Source: Petunia secreta (lineage: Eukaryota; Streptophyta; Magnoliopsida; Solanales; Solanaceae). Taken from it: 64,000 bases of DNA. Made by a program: the position numbers and the translations under genes. Shown here one piece after another: positions 47,968 through 59,911 of the stretch. Numbering within the stretch: position 1 is the first letter of the stretch; every line of letters starts with the position of its first letter. The stretch is taken from NCBI GenBank assembly GCA_029990175.1, contig JARKIP010000038.1, forward strand, positions 26,977,501 through 27,041,500, read 5' to 3'. The notes under the pieces were generated by a model. The model ran no database searches, was not told where the DNA came from, and saw only the letters and a program-made list of their open reading frames with translations.

Positions 47968-49463
47968 CTGCCATAGCGTCTCCCACTTCCTCACAAAAAT
48001 ATTCTTCATAAGCATAGAATCTGTTTCAATACATATTTGAGAGAAAGTAGAAGTGGCTATATACCTCATCCAATGCAATATGGCAAGAGCCTTTGCCATA
48101 CTATTTGTGCACACAGGGTCATCTATCTCCTGCACCTGAGCATGAACCAAATCACTCCTCAAATCTATGATACAAAATATCAAAGAGCCACTCCATGGTT
48201 TTCCCCTTAAGGCACCATCAGTATTATATTTAACCCAGCCTAACTCAGAAGACATCCAACATATCCTAGTATATTTCAACTAAGGGACATAGGATTCAAG
48301 AGCCTGGAGTAAATTAACCCATTTACAAAGAGCATACTTGAAATTCTTCCTCCTGACCCGCAAGAACATGATAATATTTTGCATAACCTGATACGTCATT
48401 CTAGCATTTGAAAGATTTCCTCCATGATGCAAAGAATTCCTTTTCTTCCGAGGCTCCCAAGTAATAGAGATAACAACAGCATGAAAAACAACTTTTATAT
48501 GAGATGGCACTGGTGTATCCCACCAAGCATTAACAATTTGTACAAAATCAACCCATCAATTATTATACCTGCCAGGTCAGAAAAATATTTCCATAGAAAG
48601 CGTCCAGCTAAAGCATATAAAAATACATGGGCAATGGTTTCCTCCCTAGGATTTACACAACAATGACATCTAGATGTAAAATGATAACCCCATCTTTCTA
48701 CCGTATCATCAAGGGGGTACTTTGGCCTTCCATAAACGCCACCGAAAGAATTACATTTTGAAAGGCACACCCCTAACCCAAATATGCTTATACATATCAA
48801 AATGTTTCTTCTTTTGCCTTACCAACTGGAAAGCCGAGCTAACATAAAATATACCTTTCGAATTTGTCTTCCTGAAAGACCTATAATGAGCATCTGAAGA
48901 TGAAGGAGGCTTAATATTTGCCACCACGTGCTCAACTGACTCCTCAGTCAAGAGCTCACCAACATGGTCCGGGTTTCACATCTCCCCCTCCACCACCTCT
49001 TTCACGCACACAATGGTCATATCATACATAAATTCAGGATCTGTGACATGGTATAACTCCCCTAAACCTGTCCAATTATCCAACCAAAAGTATGAATTGC
49101 CCGACTGAAATTGCCACCATATCTCACGTTCAATTATATCCCTAGATTGAATCATCCGCTTCCACACATGTGTGCCTTTCTTCTACGGCATTAACACTGC
49201 ATGATACTACTTCAGATATTTGTTGCTTATAAAGGTCCACAAGGACAGCTTGGTTCTAAAATTCCACCAAAGATTAGCAAATAAAACTTTAGAGATATCG
49301 TACAAGTTTCTAAACCCAAGTCCACCTTTATTCAGAGGATCACATACAGTCTTCCAAGAGGCCAGTGCTTGCTATCCATACCAACAGTGTTGCTCCAAAA
49401 CAATTTAGCAAACATCTTGTGAAGCTTAGCAATTACACCCGTAGGTAAATCAAAAGAACATAT
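47968..49463 (-). pseudogene. LINE fragment 2: RT linker, zinc-finger region and RNase H
   Basis: Read leftwards: end of the RT thumb (KLHKMFAKLFWSN near 49410), a region with WWQFQSGNSYFWLDNWTG (about 49110), the zf-RVT-type block (CHCCVNPREETIAHVF, about 48650) and RNase H (WVKYNTDGALRGKPWSGS, about 48230; ETDSMLM about 48020). Stops and frameshifts separate the pieces. Both ends are cut by later insertions, with duplicated CTGCC and CATAT. Confidence 0.85.
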
Positions 49464-50117
49464 TGACACGACCTGAATTTTTTGGCTAGGCTCTGCGGGT
49501 ACCCGACATCCTCCCCTAGACCCGACGGGCGAACCCTTAACAACTGAATTAGAAAAATGAATATAAATCCAACTCATAAATAAGAATTAGACTTACAAAA
49601 AAACACAGATATACTGATACCTCTAAGCTGTACAAAAGAAATTACAGTTAACTACCCAATATATTAGGTTTAGAGCTATCCAGACTAGACATCTAAGAGT
49701 ACGAAAGAAGACATATACCTCCTGAAGGGAGCAAAAAGATACTGAAATAATAAATATGAAACTATGGCCATCCTGAATAAAAGCTGGCTCACCTTGACAG
49801 CTGAAGTCGTCTTCGCTCCTTCACAACGTGGCGAACTCAATCCTGGAGCCAACCTGCCGAAATAAAATAGATAGACAGGGACAAGCAACAAACAAGGGTG
49901 AGTCAAAAGGACTCAATAAGTGGGGCAGACTAGCCACCTCAAAGAATATGATAGCTAGCCAGGGAAAAGAAAAACAGATTAACCAAATTTCTCTTATTTA
50001 AATTATAAAAAGACAGCTAGATAATAACTGGAAACACGTATGGGATCATAAACTCATAAACAACCAGGGACATAAGATAGACAGAACATATAGGTTTTTA
50101 AGTATCCCGAACATAAT

Positions 50118-50250
50118 ACTGTCACGGCGTGCAACCCGAACCACATGTTCATACTTTCGCGGTATGCAACTCGATCCATATATTCATACTGCCGCAGCGT
50201 GCAACCCGATCCATATATTCATACTGTCGCGGCGTGCAACCCGATCCATA
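50118..50250. repeat. 35 bp tandem repeat in the LTR, four units
   Basis: Starts at 50118, 50153, 50188 and 50223; unit ACTGTCGCGGCGTGCAACCC and following bases. It shares GGCGTGCA with the 124 bp array of the other LTRs and sits at the matching place. Confidence 0.75.
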
Positions 50251-50446
50251 TAACTAAAGCATATAGACCAATTAAGGATACTAAATAACCAGAAACGTAT
50301 ATGCAAACTGAAATATGTCCACAACATGGTATACATGCTGCATACACAAAACACAACACAATAGTCACACATTAGTCAGTATGCAGTGCAATGAGATGGA
50401 ATGAATGCGGTATGATGCAATGCAGTCACATGTGCCTGATACCTTC

Positions 50447-51078
50447 ACCGGCTCGGGACTCTCATCGATTACCGGAAAGTATATGCAATAATGACCCTTC
50501 ACCAGCTCGGGACTCTCATTGATTATCGGAAAGTATATGTAATAATGACCCTTCACCGGTGCGAGACTCTCATCGCCAGCCGGGAAGTATATGAAATAGT
50601 GACCCTTCACCGGTACGGAACTCTCATCGCCAACCAGAAAGTATATGCAATAATAACCCTTCACCGGCTCGAGACTTTCATCGATTACCGGGAAGTATAT
50701 GCAATGATGATCCTTCACCGGCTCGGGACTCTCATTGATTACAGGGAAGTATATGCAATGATGATCCTTCACCGGCTCGGGACTCTCATCGATTAATGGG
50801 AAGTATATGCAATGATGACCCTTCACCGGCTCGGGACTCTCATCGATTACCGGGAAGTATATGCAATAATGATCCTTCACCGGCTCAGGACTCTCATCGA
50901 TTACCGGGAAGTATATGCAGTAATGATCCTTCACCGGCTCGGAACTCTCATCGATTACCGGGAAGTATATGCAATAATGACCCTTCACCGGCTCGGGGCT
51001 CTCATCGATTACCGAGAAGGATATGCAATAATGATCCTTCACCGGCGCGGGACTCTCATCGCCAACCGGGAAGTATAT
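50447..51078. repeat. 54 bp minisatellite in the 3' LTR, about 11.7 units
   Basis: Unit GGGACTCTCATCGATTACCG plus 34 more bases, ending CACCGGCTC. Since 54 is a multiple of three, frames stay open over the whole array on both strands (245 codons on the minus strand, an 18-residue repeat containing DESPEPVKDHYCIYFPV). I regard these frames as by-products. The related LTRs at 11385 and 28148 hold a single unit. Confidence 0.88.
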
Positions 51079-52385
51079 GCAATGCTCAAAACCAGAGTGC
51101 AATGCTCATATGCTCAATGCAATAGCAACAACACGGCACAACATATAATATACAATGTAAATTCAAAGCTAAGGCGTAATGAGTATTCCTATCGGCAACT
51201 GCACACATAAGGAACACGTGGTAGAATATCCACAAGGCCAAGGGCCTTCAAAGAAATGGATATAAACACTTACCTTATTTCAAAGTGCCACTCAACACCC
51301 GCTTTATCCTTTGGATTCACTGCCCAAACGATCCTGCCTATTCAATAAGCAGAAAATATATCAAATTAGGTTAAGGCTTCATTCCCTACATCTTAGGGCA
51401 ATCCGGTTAGGAACCTGATACCCTATTTGCATATGCATTACGCAGGTCAGGCCTATGTACAGGGTTCAAAGTCACATAACCAAACCCTAAATAAATTACA
51501 TTTATGGGTTGCCCATAATTCCCTGAGTATGAATATATAATCAATTCTATTATAGGGATCCAATTAACCCTTTAACCTATCAATGGAACTTATTAAAATG
51601 ATGTCTAATATTCCTATTTTTACTGTTAAAATATATTCAAACACACGTAATAAACTCAAATAATGAATTAACATCATTACCTGGATATTTCGGGGTAAAA
51701 ATTCTATTTGTCTCTGGCTCTTTTCTCATTTTCTGGTATTTTTTTCTTTTCCGTGTTCTCCTTCATTTTCTCATTTATGTTCCTGTTCCTCCTTCTTGAT
51801 CTGTTCATTCTTAGCTTTTATAAGATAAATTCTTATCCACCGCCTTACTGTTGTCCTTTACCTTTTTTTTCTTTTTTTTTTTTAATTTTATTTTCTTTTC
51901 TTTTCACGACGAAAATTAAAACGCAACTTTACAAAATTCGAAATGATCCCAAATTTCTCAAGAAAGTTATACAAAATCTATGTAACGCACTTGCTAAGGC
52001 GGATTTCAAATCGGACTTCCAAAACTAAATATACAAATTAAATGGAATAAGGTCAAATTATTTAACTTTCGGCATTTTAGCGGAAACTAGCCGAACAACC
52101 TCGAAATTCTCTTTCAAAAATTCACAAAAGTTACAAATAATTATACGAACCTAACGGCGCTTTCAAATTTAGAATCGGAGCTCACTCGCCAAAATTGAGC
52201 TCGAAAACCTCGTTTTAATATTTATCGACAATAAAAACTGAAATCTTCTTCCGATGCCTTCCAAACGAAGTCTGATTTAGCTCAAATTTCACAGACAGGT
52301 CCTAATAGACTTTATGAAGATTTTAAAATTCTCGACACGCCAATCAGAGTCCTAACTCCTTAAACAACTACCTAAGGTCGTTTTA

Positions 52386-52400
52386 TTCTCCTCTACTTAG
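52386..52400 (-). other. Polypurine tract of the gag-only element
   Basis: On the minus strand CTAAGTAGAGGAGAA abuts the 3' LTR. Equivalent tracts lie at 14389 and 31152. Confidence 0.75.
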
Positions 52401-54439
52401 ACTCTCGTTCGTCCTCGAACGAGCCTAAGTCCAAAGAAAAATTCATACATATAACAAGAGAACTTGTACGACCTTCATAAACTATTCCACAGACATTGTC
52501 TCATGATTAATGAATCAGAATTATAACGCACATCGAACTCTTAGAATAAAATATATCTGGATAATATCGTCACATCATTGCCCAGCTTATTCTGACTAAG
52601 CTGACCCTTTCTCGATCATGAGAGAAGAGTTCTATATTTTCGAAATGAAGATACACGCAACTCTAGATGGGTAAACATGATTAAACCAACGAATCACCTC
52701 GTCGATATACTTTTCGACATAGAACAGATCAATGAAATAAAGAATTAGCTTACGCTTTAGCAACTCTTTAGAGATTTAATATTAGCCTTCTATATAGGAG
52801 GAAGACTCATCCACTTACAGCATAAGCTCATACAGCTAACTTGAATAGAAATAGCCATCCTCGTATAGTCTTCCGGACTAAGGAAGACATAGCTAAAAAC
52901 ATAATGCGACTCAGACCTAAGCAACCAAATTACTCTCTCGAGTTGCCAAACGATTACAACTCTCGAGTTCACAACTCCATACCTTCACCATAAGCATCAC
53001 ATGCTGATGGATCCATTTAAGAGTCAAATGACGCCTCTCATTACCCTTGGTAGACTTGAAACACAACAATGTGCTTACCCTTACTAGCTTGACACGCATT
53101 CTAGCTCAACATAGGAAGCATTACAAGCGGATACCAACAGCGCAAGCTCACTAGTGCCGGACAAAGAAGAGATGGCAACGGACTGAGGACATGAATAATT
53201 AGAGCTTTAGGAAGCTCATCTTCTCATTTGCTTGGCTCCCAGAGCTATATTACTTCAGAGTCAGGCTAACCAAAGAATCGCAGTTGAAGAGATAGACATT
53301 AAATAAGCTTTATGGAACAACATCTATGTCAATTTAACCTTCCACTAAGAAGTAAACTCCAACCATTTATCAAAAACCTTTTTATAACTGAGACAAGCTC
53401 ATAAAATAACATGACTCTACTAGTATCGTGAACCAAGATGAGAGGCGTAGATCGAATATTAATTACTAATCAGTTTACACCAGAAGAAACAATGACACTT
53501 TCTGATGGTGACGAATAAGAATCTCATCATCCTATCAATACTGAATTCCAAAGAGAGATAGACTGACTTGACATAATACTCCCTCCGTTCCACTTTAGAT
53601 GAACCCATTTGACTTTGCATAGAGTTTAATAAAGAGAGAAGACTTTTGAAACTTATGGTCTAAAATAAATTATAGATATTTGTGTGGCTACAAATCATCT
53701 AGGGATGAGTGAAAGTGAATATTTCTTTCCAAATTTGGAAAGAGGTCATTCTTTTTTAAACAGACTAAAAAAGAAATAGGTTCATCCTTTTTGAGACGGA
53801 GGGAGTAAGAGAAAGTGGTACAACAGGATGCCAAGCAGACAATACTGACACTTTCTCAAATTACTCACATTTAAACCAGATCAACTAGGAGGATCTCAAA
53901 AATGCCAGGAATAAATCATACAAGAAGCTCACCCCTCTACCACAACATATTCTTACTAGAAACGACATCCCAGGAAACTTTGGAAATATGATAAGACAAC
54001 CATTTCCAAATGGATCGGAGGAATCAAAGCTTACACACATATAAGTGAGAAAAAAATACTTAGGTCTACTACATCAGATACCTCAACATCCTTCCAGACT
54101 GGTAATTCTTAGAACTGCCTCTGCGGCTGAGCCGAGCCACTACCCTGATAATTACCTTATGAAGAACCACTGCCACCATGCTCTCGACCTCTACTAGATT
54201 ATGGCATTTCTTTTGTTGATTGAGATCTTAATTAAATCCCCTGCGACTGTGCAGGTGCCTGATGACGAGAGAAAGGACGACTGCCTACTTGTCAGGGTAA
54301 GGGAAAACTCCTCAAAGGATAACCAGACTCACGACAATGATAACACCTTTTCGTTGAAAATGGAAGCTGGAAAAAGAAGACTGAATCTGATCTTGACGAG
54401 CTACTGCCGCACTCTAATAATCACGTGACACAAGCTGAG
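52401..54439 (-). other. Internal region of the gag-only element without recognised coding content
   Basis: Aligns along its length with 31166-32990 in the sister element. No pol motif in any frame. A Stowaway MITE occupies 53579-53805. Confidence 0.6.
53579..53805. mobile_element. Stowaway-type MITE, 227 bp
   Basis: Ends CTCCCTCCGTTCC and GACGGAGGGAG are inverted repeats of the Stowaway (Tc1/mariner-derived) type, flanked by TA (53577-53578 and 53806-53807). The sister element has the uninterrupted site at 32337-32338, a natural empty site. Confidence 0.92.
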
Positions 54440-54910
54440 ATAACCTGAAAGGTGACCTCCCAAAATAATCAAAACTCTTACCTCCAAATGAGGTACCATG
54501 GTTGCCCACCAGGGCCGTGGGATCTCTTGCTCTCCCACTCTGACTCTTCCCGCTCTAACTTATGGTATACCTAAACCTCTGAGCAATTTAACAACAACAT
54601 CAAATGAAGTCCTGACCTGAATCTCTCGAGCCATCTGGGACCTCAAGGAAGAAGAAAGGTCACCAATAAATCATCGAACCTTCTCGGAAGGTTCATGGAC
54701 TAGTTCTAGTGCATATCTAGCCATCCTAAAGAATTTAATCTCATATTCTAAAATTCGACAAGCTACCCATCCAATCAACTCAAATTGGTGACTCTTTTTA
54801 TCTCGTTCGCTGCGCGAAAGGAACTTTTTCATGAATCTACGAGAAAAATGGACCCTACAACTGGAAAGCAGAATAACCAACACCATACTGCTCGATATAA
54901 TCAAAAGCAT
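54440..54910 (-). pseudogene. Gypsy gag fragment
   Basis: Frame 54910-54671 has FMKKFLSRSERDKKSHQFEL and YALELVHEPSEKVR, the central and C-terminal parts of a chromovirus-type gag; downstream the block SRAIWDLKEE-like sequence continues out of frame. Matches 33255-33007 of the sister element. Upstream 54911-55604 has only a short frame (55328-55104) with no recognised domain. Confidence 0.7.
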
Positions 54911-55605
54911 GAAGGATACGCTGACATCATTATATTTTAAAAAGAATCATGAGGTTTATCTGATGCATTGCTTAGGAATATCGGAACGTTCAACCGCGTA
55001 AAATAATATAACCTCTTTGGGCACTCGGACCGAACTGTTACCTTGACTGGCTAACCAGCTAGAACAATTGGTGGCATAACACATGCTATCTCTGGAACAT
55101 AATTTACTGAGGCAACATAAGGGAACTGGAACAAGAGCTCTCTAAGTCTGAACATCTGCATATGCGGCGACCTGATAAAATGCCTAACGAATAATAAGTT
55201 CTTGCGGTATCTGCATCGCTAAAATTCTCGTAAAAGCAACGTAGAGAGCCAAAGGAACCACAAGGGCTTGCTCCCTTGCCCATCGCGAGCTCGTACAGCT
55301 GGGGCCTGCGCGACTGGATCATCAGCACGATCCATAACTCTCGGGGCTTGAGTAGCTCTAGCCCCAGGCTAGACTACTTCGTCTTGAACTCCTACCGTTT
55401 GCTAATTTGTCGCAGGAAGGTTCACAATTACCACGAAGAAATTAGCGAAAATACTTTTGCATCCTAGACCAACGCACGATCCGAAAAGAAGAAAGTGAAA
55501 CTTCTTAAATGCCATCATAATCTCTTGTAGATAAATACGGACGTCTACGTACCCATCAGCGAGACTCTACTAGACACTGTCTTAATTTGGAAAGACTCTA
55601 AACTA

Positions 55606-55618
55606 GGCTCGGATACCA
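55606..55618 (-). other. Primer binding site of the gag-only element
   Basis: On the minus strand TGGTATCCGAGCC, one or two mismatches from the initiator-Met complement, two bases from the LTR edge at 55621. This fixes the element's orientation. Confidence 0.85.
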
Positions 55619-55620
55619 AC

Positions 55621-57596
55621 TGACACGACCCGAATTTTTTGGCTAGGCCGTGCGGGCACCCGACATCCTCCCCTAGACCCGTCGGGCGAAACCTTAACAA
55701 CTGAATTAGGAAAATGAATATAAATCCAACTCATAAATAAGAATAAGACTCGGGACTCTCATCGATTACCGGGAAGTGTATGCAATAATGACCCTTCACC
55801 GGCTCGGGACTCTCATCGATTACCGGGAAGTATATGCAATAATGACCCTTCACCGGCTCGGGACTCTCATCGAGAACCGGGAAGTATATGCAATAATGAC
55901 CCTTCACCGGTGCGGGACTCACATCGCCAACCGGGAAGTATACGCAATAATGACCCTGCACCGGCTCGGGACTCTCATCGATTACCGGGAAGTATATGCA
56001 ATGATGACTCTTCACCAGCTCGGGACTCTCATCGATTGCCGGGAAGTATATGCAATGATGATCCTTCACCGGCTCGGGACTCTCATTGATTATCGGGAAG
56101 TATATGCAATGATGACCCTTCACCGGATCGGAACTCTCATCGATTACCGCCGGGACTCTCATCGATTACTGAGAAGTATATGCAATAATGACCCTTCGCC
56201 GGCTCGGGACTCTCATCGATTACCGGAATGTATATGGAGTAATGATCCTTAACCGGCAGAGGACTCTCATCGCCAACGGGGAAGTATATACAATGCTCAA
56301 AACCAGAGAGCAATGCTCATATGCTCAATGCAATACCAAACAAACAGAGCATAACATATAATATACAATGTAAATTCAAAGCTAAGGCGTAATGAGTACG
56401 CCTATCGGCAGCTCCACACGTAAGGAACATGTAGTAGAATATCCACAAGGCCAAGAGCCTCCAAAGAAATAGATATAAACACTTACCTTATTTCAAAGTG
56501 ACACTCAACACCCGCTTTATCCTTTGGATTCACTGCCCAAACGATCCTGCCTATTCAATAAGCAGAAAATATATCAAATTAGGTTAAAGGCTTCATTCCC
56601 TACATCTTAGGGCAATCCGGTTAGGAACATGATACCCTATTCGCATACGTAATACGCAGGTCGGGCCTATGTACAGGGTTCAAAGTCACATAACCAAACC
56701 CTAAATAAATTACATTTATGGGTTGCCCATAACTCACTGAGTATGAATATATCATCAATTCTATTATAGGGATCCAATTAACCCTTGAACCTATCAATGG
56801 AACTTATTAAAATGATGTCTAATATCTCAATTTTTACCGTTAAAATATATTCAAACACACGTAATAAACTCAAATAATGAATTAACATCATTACCTGGAT
56901 ATTTTGGGGGTAAAAATTCTATTTTTATCCGGCTCTTTTCTTATTTTCTGGCAAAATTTTCTTTCTCCATGTTCTCCTTCGTTTCCTCATTTATGTTCCA
57001 GTTCCTCCTTCTTGATTTGTTCATTCTTAGCTTTTATAAGCTAAATTCTTATCCACCGCCTTATTCTCTTGTCCTTTACCTTTTTTTTTCTTTTTTCTTT
57101 TATTTTATTTTATTTTCTTTTCGCGACGAAAATTAAAACGAAACTTTACGAAATTCGAAATGCTCCCAAATTTCTCAAGTAAGTTATACAAAATATATGT
57201 AACAACTCTTGCTAAGGCGGATCTCAACTTGGACTCCTGAAACTTAATATGCAAATTATATGAAAAAATGTCAAATTATTTATTTTTCGGCATTTTAGTG
57301 AAAACTAGCCGAACAACCTCGAAATTCTCTTTCGAAAATTCACAAAAGTCAAAAATAATTATACGAACCTAACGGCGCTTTTGAATCGGAGCTCATTCGC
57401 CAAAATTGAGCTTGAAAACCTCTTTTTAATATTTATCAACAATAAAAACTGAAATCTTCTTCCAATGCCTATCAAACGAAGTCTGATTTAGCTCAAATTT
57501 CACAAACAGGTCCTAATAGACTTTATGAAGATTTTAAAACTCTCGGCATGCCAATCGGAGTCCTAACTCCCGAAACAACTGCCTAAGGTCGTTTCA
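55621..57596 (-). repeat. 5' LTR of the complete gag-only element (1976 bp)
   Basis: Plus strand TGACACGACCCG to GGTCGTTTCA. Lacks about 860 bp present in the 3' LTR, the deletion joining GAATAAGACT to CGGGACTCTC at about 55750, within the 54 bp array. Confidence 0.88.
55750..56285. repeat. 54 bp minisatellite in the 5' LTR, about 10 units
   Basis: Same unit as 50447-51078 with different unit order and one short unit near 56149. Frames of 143 (minus) and 158 codons (plus) are by-products. Confidence 0.85.
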
Positions 57597-58654
57597 CATA
57601 TGAAATCAAAGTAGTCATTCCTTTTATAGACAACAGCTTACTCATTCATAAATCTAATCTAGTTAGAACCTTTTCCACAATCTCATTATTATGACGATTT
57701 TTCCTCCTACCATAGTAAATTGGAACACCAGGATACTTAGAAAGTCCCCTCTGGGTATCCTAGTAATATCACGTACCTTGTCAACTATCAATTGTGAAAC
57801 TTGATTATGCAAATAGACAACACTCTTCTATTTGTTGATTTTCTGACCACTTGAACCCTCATAACTAGCAAGCGTATCTATCACCAGCTTCAAAGATCGC
57901 TCCACAGAAGATGAATAAAATGATCATGTCATCAGCATATGCAAGGTGATTAAAATGAGGACTCTACTTTGGCATGCCAAACTCAACAAAATTATCATGC
58001 CTATGAAGTGCATTTAGAGCTCTAGAGAAGCATCCAACAACAAGAATAAGCATATGAAAGAGGATCACCTTGCTTCATCCCCCCTCTCCTTGGAGGATTA
58101 AAAGAACCTATAGTTCTGGCCATTAATCAACACCGAGAACCAATTATTGCATAGGGCTCTAAAAACCAAATCAATAAGTACCTCACCAAAACCTATCTTC
58201 CTCAAGACTTTAGTCAGGAACAGCCAAGAGACTCTATCATATGTCTTTGCCATATCTAGCTTGATTACCACATTAGCCGGCTTCCCCTTTTCGCGAATGT
58301 CATGTACAATTTCTTGTACCAACAAGATATTCTCCACTATGCTCTTTCCTTTTACAAAGCCAGACAGTTGAGATGAGATAATGTCAAGTAATGAATCAGC
58401 CAGCTGTCATGAATTACCATAGAAATCACCTTATTGATAAAACTACTCAAACTAACTAGCCTCATGTCAAAAAAGGTGTCAAAATCCTTCTTTTTAGGCA
58501 AGAACACAAAATTAGTATAAGTAATATACTGAGGGAGTACATGGCCACAAAAGAATGTATGTACTATCTTAACCACATCATAAGCAATAATATCCCAGCA
58601 TGCTTTGTAAAAAGCACTAGTAAATCTATCTGGACCCCCTGTAGAGTCAGCATT
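57597..58654 (-). pseudogene. LINE fragment 3: reverse transcriptase core
   Basis: Frame 58576-58352 has FFCGHVLPQYITYTNFVFLP and 58337-58098 has NVVIKLDMAKTYDRVSWLF, the RT fingers and palm blocks of plant LINEs. The catalytic YADD is at 57939-57928. Stops and frameshifts separate blocks. Continues across the insertion into fragment 2 in the right order. Confidence 0.9.
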
Positions 58655-59316
58655 TGTCGCACCCTACTTAAAGTTAAGTGGTGTCCGACTTGGGGTAACT
58701 CGTTTGGAGTTAGAAGTTTTGGAGTCGCCACCTAATAAATTTTCTAGGCGTATTAGGTCACCTAAAAGCATTTTTAATTCCATTTAAAGAATTAACTTCG
58801 GGTTGGTCTACTAGTCAGAGATTCGGGTAAGTGCTCGAAATAACCTAGAAGGAAGGGGTTAGGCACCTCCTAAGTTCCACTAAACGTGGTTCCCGGCCGA
58901 TTTCTATATTGGGTTTAACATATTGGTTAGAAAACGACGAAAGCTAAATAAAATAAATAGAAAGGATATGGGATGTAAAATAAATAAGCAGTTATCATAC
59001 ATTTGTATAAGTAGACATAAATTAAATAACTAACTAATTAAACACTTGAATAAATAAACCTAGGTTTTATTATCCTATTCGGATCAAAACCCGGCTTTCG
59101 TAAGGGATGATAGTTTCAGAATCCACTATCAAATATATACTCGGGTAGTTTCCATCATATCCGAGGGGCTTAATTCCCTTTAACCCCCATACCCTCTTTA
59201 ATTATTTAACTAAAACATTTCCTAATATTTTAAAACGTCCTAAAAGGTTTACTAACGTCCCATCATAAAGTCCCAGAGGCTTTTGGGACATTACTTTAAA
59301 TATCTAGACACCCTAA

Positions 59317-59911
59317 GGGATCGTTTGGTTTGCAATGGGGTTAAACTTATACCCTCACTAAAACCAACATAGCATTACATTGCTTAATACAATGTTTGGT
59401 TGCACATTTTTTACCCGCATAAAACATAGCATTACTTGTGCAATGTTTCGTTGCATTTTTCTTCATAGCATAAAACTTAGCACTATTTTGTGCAATGTTT
59501 GGTTTCACTTTTTAATTTCTGCATAACTAATACCCGCATTAGTTATGCGGGAATCTATGTATTATTTTATGCGGGGTAGAAGGTAGAATAATAATGTGGG
59601 TATTAGCAATGCAGGTATTAAAATTTAAAATGATAAAAATACCCCTCATAATAATAAGTATATTTTTAAATTATATTTAAAGAGTATTTTAAATTATAAC
59701 ATTGTATATTAATTTATAATATATTAGTGATTCACGAAATAATCCGTACGTTATAATATATGCATAGCTAATACATATATTACTAATACCCACATTATTA
59801 ATACCCGCATTACTAATACCCACGCTATTAATACCCACATTGCTAATACCCGCATTACTAATACGTACATTGTTAATACCCGCGTAAACTCTATCTCAAC
59901 CAAACGACCCG
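59317..59911. mobile_element. Tourist-like (PIF/Harbinger-type) MITE, 595 bp
   Basis: Ends GGGATCGTTTGGTTTG and, inverted, CGGGTCGTTTGGTTG, flanked by TAA at 59314-59316 and 59912-59914, the usual 3 bp target type. No coding content. Confidence 0.8.
59769..59884. repeat. 15 bp tandem repeat inside the MITE, about 7.7 units
   Basis: Unit TAATACCCRCATTAC with drift. Lies near the right end. Gives a 63-codon minus-strand frame of no meaning. Confidence 0.85.

Larger units (their letters stand above)
49464..52385 (-). repeat. 3' LTR of the complete gag-only element (2922 bp)
   Basis: Plus strand TGACACGACCTG to GGTCGTTTTA, so the terminal CA on this copy is TA after one change. Contains a 35 bp array (50118-50250) and a 54 bp array (50447-51078). 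Confidence 0.88.
49464..57596 (-). mobile_element. Gag-only Ty3/gypsy element with long LTRs, complete
   Basis: LTRs 49464-52385 and 55621-57596, internal region of 3.2 kb, primer site and polypurine tract in place, and target duplication CATAT at 49459-49463 and 57597-57601. The internal region encodes only a damaged gag; no protease, RT or integrase motif is visible, so movement would have needed a partner. The 5' LTR has lost about 860 bp (junction near 55750). Same family as 28148-33751. Confidence 0.92.

Noticed and set aside
50447..51078. Regular 54 bp units resembling a CRISPR array
   Set aside because: Units are head-to-tail with no unique spacers, lie in an LTR and belong to a plant genome.
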